A stretch of DNA of 64,000 nt from Escallonia rubra. Taxonomy: Eukaryota > Streptophyta > Magnoliopsida > Escalloniales > Escalloniaceae. The notes under the pieces were generated by a model. It saw only the letters and a program-made list of their open reading frames with translations. It did not search any database and was not told the DNA's origin. A program made the translations under genes and the position numbers. The stretch covers positions 252,001-316,000 of the forward strand of contig JAVXUO010002923.1 of NCBI GenBank assembly GCA_033065855.1, read 5' to 3'. This document shows positions 60,701 through 64,000 of this stretch, piece by piece (positions within the stretch are counted from its first letter, which is position 1; the number at the start of each line of letters is the position of its first letter).

Positions 60701-63700
60701 ATCAGCTGTTATATCTGTTGGATGCTGCCGGGTTTTATTCCCTAGGACTACATGCACTAGGGATTCATGTCTGTCGAGCTACAGGACAAGAGCTGGTAAA
60801 AATTATGAAAGAACTTCTAGAACTTCTCTAGAAATTGCACTTAAACATTCATATCGTCTAAATATGATACTTCTATTCATTTGGTTGTTAACTGCAATAG
60901 GTAGGATCACTATGCATATTTGTGTAATTTCTAATCAACCGCTTATGCCAGTTTGTGCCATATTTCTAATGTCAGCTCTGCCTACATGATTTCATAAATA
61001 AACTTCATTACTTTCTGATGTCAAGGCAGATGGATACTTCTTCCAGGATTTCTACAATAAGAAGCCGTGAACGTGAAAGGCTCCGTGGTCCTCCTTGGTT
61101 GAAGGTATGTATCACCTTTTCTTTTTCCATCTAGTATCTACTTTGTCAACAGAAAAAGAGAGGGGTACTATTCTAATTTGCTAAATGGGTTGAAGTTTTG
61201 AATCATCATTTTACGTTGGCTCTCACAATTTAGAACATTTATACAGGTTTATCATTATGGTTACTTGCATGAGGTTGTGTAATTAGACTATATAGCGTCT
61301 TCAGAAATTAAGAATTGCCTTTTCTCATCTCTCATGGATATTTTCCGTCATAGTATCATGGAATTAGCGTAGTGTACAGTACCAAAGAACAATACGATTT
61401 AAACTTCTCGTGACTATTTCAGAAAGTAGAATGTGATTTTCTTTGATCTATACAATACCTGCATTGAGTAATCTACATGTGTGAAGTTCATTGATAATGT
61501 AACCATCATCATAACTTTATTAGGTTTAACTCGTGCGCTTACCATAGTTGCTGCAATTTTCTTTTCTGATGGAATATATGTACCAGAGTGATATTCTAAC
61601 CTGTTTGCCGAATTGTTCCATCGCTCAATCTTGCATCATAAACCACTCTGCTAATTCAAATCAAAACCAGAGCAAGTGGAACGGTGTGAAAGCCTTTTGG
61701 CACCAATTAAGTGCACATTGTGCCAATGGTAATGATTATGCTATGGTGCAAAAGATTGACAAGCTGATTATGAAAGATTAGGTGGTGATGATCAATGTTG
61801 CTTAAAAATTCAGAACTTACCATTGTCCTGTACCTTTCTCAGTTAACCTCTCAAGGACTTGTGCTATGTATAACAGTTATTGGGTTGGTTTGTATTTTGT
61901 AGATATTCTTATGATGTTCTGAAGCAAATAGATATGATATTTTTTCGCGTTTGATGGTATCAAAGATGTTTGATGTTCGTTACATTTCAGACAGTGCAAG
62001 GAGCTTTGCTCAGCTGTGCGTATGCAGTTCTGGACTATGCACAAACTGGTCTAATTGCTGCAGTATTCTTCTTTAAAGTATGTTCCGACTTCTTACTATG
62101 CTTGGGTCTGATATAATTGCTGTTCCTTTCACCTTCTTTCCTTATTGTTTATTGAATAGCTTGTCTCGTGGTTTTGTGTTTACTGTCTATAAGTAAGAGG
62201 GTGGGAGGTGGTTGATAGCTGAGGAGAATAAGAGAGTCAAATCGTAAGCATAAGTCTAAAATGCAGTTCAAGGAATCAACATATATTTTCTGGATAGACA
62301 AATCCCATGCATTCTAGTGGAATTTTGTAATTGGCTGTGTCCAGACTATTTCCTCCTGCAATTTCGATATGTTTCAGTAAAATGTCTTATCTTATCTAGT
62401 TTAATCAACCAATTTTGTCAGAACCATTTCTTAAAACTTTTTTCTAAATGTTACAATAAATGTATATAAACTTCCATCTACATGTCACCGGGTTACATTG
62501 GTTTTGTAACATTTTGATGTCGACATACTGCCTATAGCATAAATAATCATCTTATATGATGCCCTCATCTTTCTTTGATGGCCTTTACTTGTAGATGATG
62601 GAATGGTGGTACCAATCTGCTGAAGAGAGAATGTCAGCTCCAACTGTGTATCCCCCACCTCCTCCTCCACCACCACCGAAGGTGAGTGACCTTTTGTATC
62701 TGGTATGAAGTGAGTCTCCACGTAGCTGACAATTGTTTTGAACACATTTGGGTATGTATCCAGCACATCGTTCCCTATAACTCATCCTCGTACATGGTCA
62801 GATTCAGACAAAAGATACTTATGTGCGTGTAGTTGCTATACTGTTGCAGTCAGAGAGTGAGATCTATACTTGACACCTCATTTAGTAACATGAACCATGC
62901 CCATTTTAACTTCCAACCCCTCACACTCCTACACGGGTGTGCTCGGGTAGCTACAACTAGCGGTCATACTTACACACTGAATGAGATAACAATTAAAAAA
63001 ATACAGCCTTTCTTCAAGTTAAAAGAATTGGCGGCCCCAACACAAGTTTCCCCGCCCATTATGTCCTAGATTGATGTACACGCTTAACCCCACTATTAGA
63101 CCGTTTCTGTACTGAACCCATGATGCCCAGGTCATTCTGAAGAGGAAGAAATTATTTGTACACGACACAAATTTTTCTAAAGATTAGATATCATCTCTTG
63201 ATTATATACAGTATATAAGTTCCATGTTTAGATGCTTAATCGATTTGAAATTGAAGTCAAGATAGTCTCAAATTCTTTTGTTTTGTTGGTTTAGATAGAT
63301 GTTATGTTCGTAAATAAATCATATATATTATCATAAAACAGGTTGCCAAAGAGGGGATTCCATTGCCGGCTGATAGAACAATTTGCCCCTTGTGTTCCCA
63401 GAAGCGTGCAAATCCATCTGTTGTTGCAGTTTCAGGCTTTGTCTACTGTTATGCTTGCGTGTTCAAATATGTTTCGCAGGTGAGGCCTCCGGACTCTCAC
63501 TGCTCGTTATGGACTGTAAGGCTAGTAACCCTTTGTTGGAAAAACTCTATAAAAAGACCTTGATGATTAAATTCTTTTAGGATAACATTAGGTGAGTAGC
63601 CTTAGGCTGGCCTCCAAAATGACTTTGGAATTAGTTTCGGAAGAAAATTACAACCATTTTATCAATGATTTAAGAGAATCACGAGAATACCATAATTGAT

Positions 63701-64000
63701 AATGTCAAAATGATCGCTTATTTATGCTTTTTGGAATAGATTAGAGATTACCCCCCATGTTTTGCGTCCAAAGAGGAATCTTTTGCCCAAATGTGGGAGC
63801 ATTTGTTCGTTATGCTTATTCTTTCTCTTTTTCTAATTTGTATCATGACATAACAGGGGCAAAGCTTTTTAAAAATAAAAATAAAAATTGTTGTAGATAA
63901 TTGCAGTGATGATGACTCTTGGTAGTTTTCCACCCAGGTCTTTCTATGCGTGCATATTTAATCATGGTTTTGCATGTATTACAGTATAAGCGCTGCCCAG
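48777..64000 (+). CDS. PEX12: Peroxisome biogenesis protein 12 (PEX12), 3' end outside window
   Basis: RING peroxin of the peroxisomal membrane. With PEX2 and PEX10 it forms the ligase complex that ubiquitinates the import receptor PEX5 for recycling; the Arabidopsis orthologue is PEX12/APM4. Exons: 48777-48884, 48982-49087, 51071-51219, 59526-59775, 60686-60795, 61030-61104, 61991-62077, 62595-62681, 63342-63479, and 63985 onward. All have GT-AG borders and agreeing phases. The first nine give 370 codons; Arabidopsis PEX12 is about 390, so only about 20 residues are missing. Diagnostic stretches: MLFQVGGQGTRPTFFEMAAA start, LDYEDEFFALLMLVLETHSL, LPYFKSKLHTIYNKEREA, RERERLRGPPWLK, MMEWWYQSAEER, a run of nine prolines, and the C-terminal RING-like CPLC…CYAC…CP, which in this family lacks several zinc ligands. 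No stops or shifts are seen, so it appears functional. Intron 3 is 8.3 kb because of a retrotransposon. Confidence 0.97.
49088..51070 (+). other. PEX12 intron 2
   Basis: A 2.0-kb intron with GTAGAA donor and TGCAG acceptor. I see no separate gene or complete element in it. Confidence 0.85.
51680..52215. repeat. Diverged repeat with GACACGGACACC / GGACACGGTG ends
   Basis: TGAGACACGGACACCTCATG near 51690 and GTGTCGATGTTGGACACGGT near 52186, with internal GTATCGGACACCTCTGGAAA, resemble the interior of the hAT-type MITE at 1906-2251. No exact TIR or target duplication was found, so it is probably an old related copy. Confidence 0.4.
53449..53625 (-). repeat. Copia 3' LTR (left copy)
   Basis: About 177 bp, aligning with the right copy at 58197-58373 with substitutions and small indels throughout, which indicates an old insertion. 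Confidence 0.75.
55148..55277. repeat. 65-bp tandem duplication within the copia element
   Basis: AAGGCAGATGATGAGTAAGG through CCATGGGATGGCTACG occurs twice in succession, starting at 55148 and 55213, with no mismatches seen. It is a recent duplication that further breaks the pol frame. Confidence 0.95.
58197..58373 (-). repeat. Copia 5' LTR (right copy)
   Basis: Lies immediately upstream, on the minus strand, of the primer-binding-site remnant at 58193-58182. Confidence 0.75.
58374..59525. other. Remainder of PEX12 intron 3, no gene seen
   Basis: AT-rich with a short repeat: GCCTRCCAATT…CTTCAATTAT occurs at about 58946-58968 and 59043-59065. No coding frame or element border is recognised. 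Confidence 0.6.

Noticed and set aside
62485-62785. Minus-strand frames with a Gly run
   Set aside because: They are antisense to the PEX12 proline-rich exon (62595-62681).

Overview
This is nuclear DNA of a flowering plant, most likely a eudicot: intron-rich genes with GT-AG junctions, a PHR1-type MYB-CC transcription factor, a plant-type peroxin PEX12, and many plant-specific transposon families (MULE, CACTA, hAT, Tourist, Stowaway, L1-type LINE, Ty1-copia, solo LTRs). I cannot name the species. There is nothing prokaryotic, and no CRISPR array, rRNA or tRNA gene that I can support.

Layout. (1) 1-7.3 kb: a minus-strand PHR1-like MYB-CC gene. Six coding exons are visible; its 3' end runs off the left edge. 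(2) 7.8-12.3 kb: an eroded LINE whose 3' end is split by a 2.37-kb solo LTR packed with tandem repeats. (3) 12.3-20.3 kb: AT-rich intergenic DNA with a Stowaway MITE, a decayed MULE-like element and diverged tandem repeats. (4) 20.3-24.1 kb: a non-autonomous CACTA element with a nested Tourist-like MITE. (5) 25.7-29.0 kb: two hAT-type elements, one carrying the first exon of a BED-type hAT transposase. (6) 31.5-48.6 kb: a cluster of three MULEs with exact 9-10 bp target duplications. These are MULE1 (6.2 kb, MuDR-like transposase relic plus a GRF-zinc-finger gene), a 1.0-kb Pack-MULE with a captured Rab GTPase (RABA5-like) exon, and MULE2 (8.2 kb, same two-gene design, itself carrying a hAT element). 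A 0.9-kb solo LTR lies between MULE1 and the Pack-MULE. (7) 48.8-64.0 kb: PEX12 on the plus strand, ten exons in view, cut by the right edge. Its 8.3-kb third intron holds an antisense, degraded Ty1-copia element.

Host genes. The MYB-CC gene should encode a phosphate-starvation-type regulator. PEX12 encodes a RING peroxin of the peroxisomal receptor-recycling ligase complex. They are not functionally linked. MULE2 sits only about 220 bp upstream of the PEX12 start codon, so it forms most of the upstream flank of that gene.

Most interesting observation. Two structurally different MULEs both carry, next to their left TIR and facing the transposase gene, a small gene for a GRF-type zinc finger followed by a helical/coiled stretch and a C-terminal membrane segment. 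The convergent two-gene geometry is that of maize MuDR (mudrA/mudrB), but the partner protein is different. In MULE1 this small ORF is intact although the transposase is riddled with stops.
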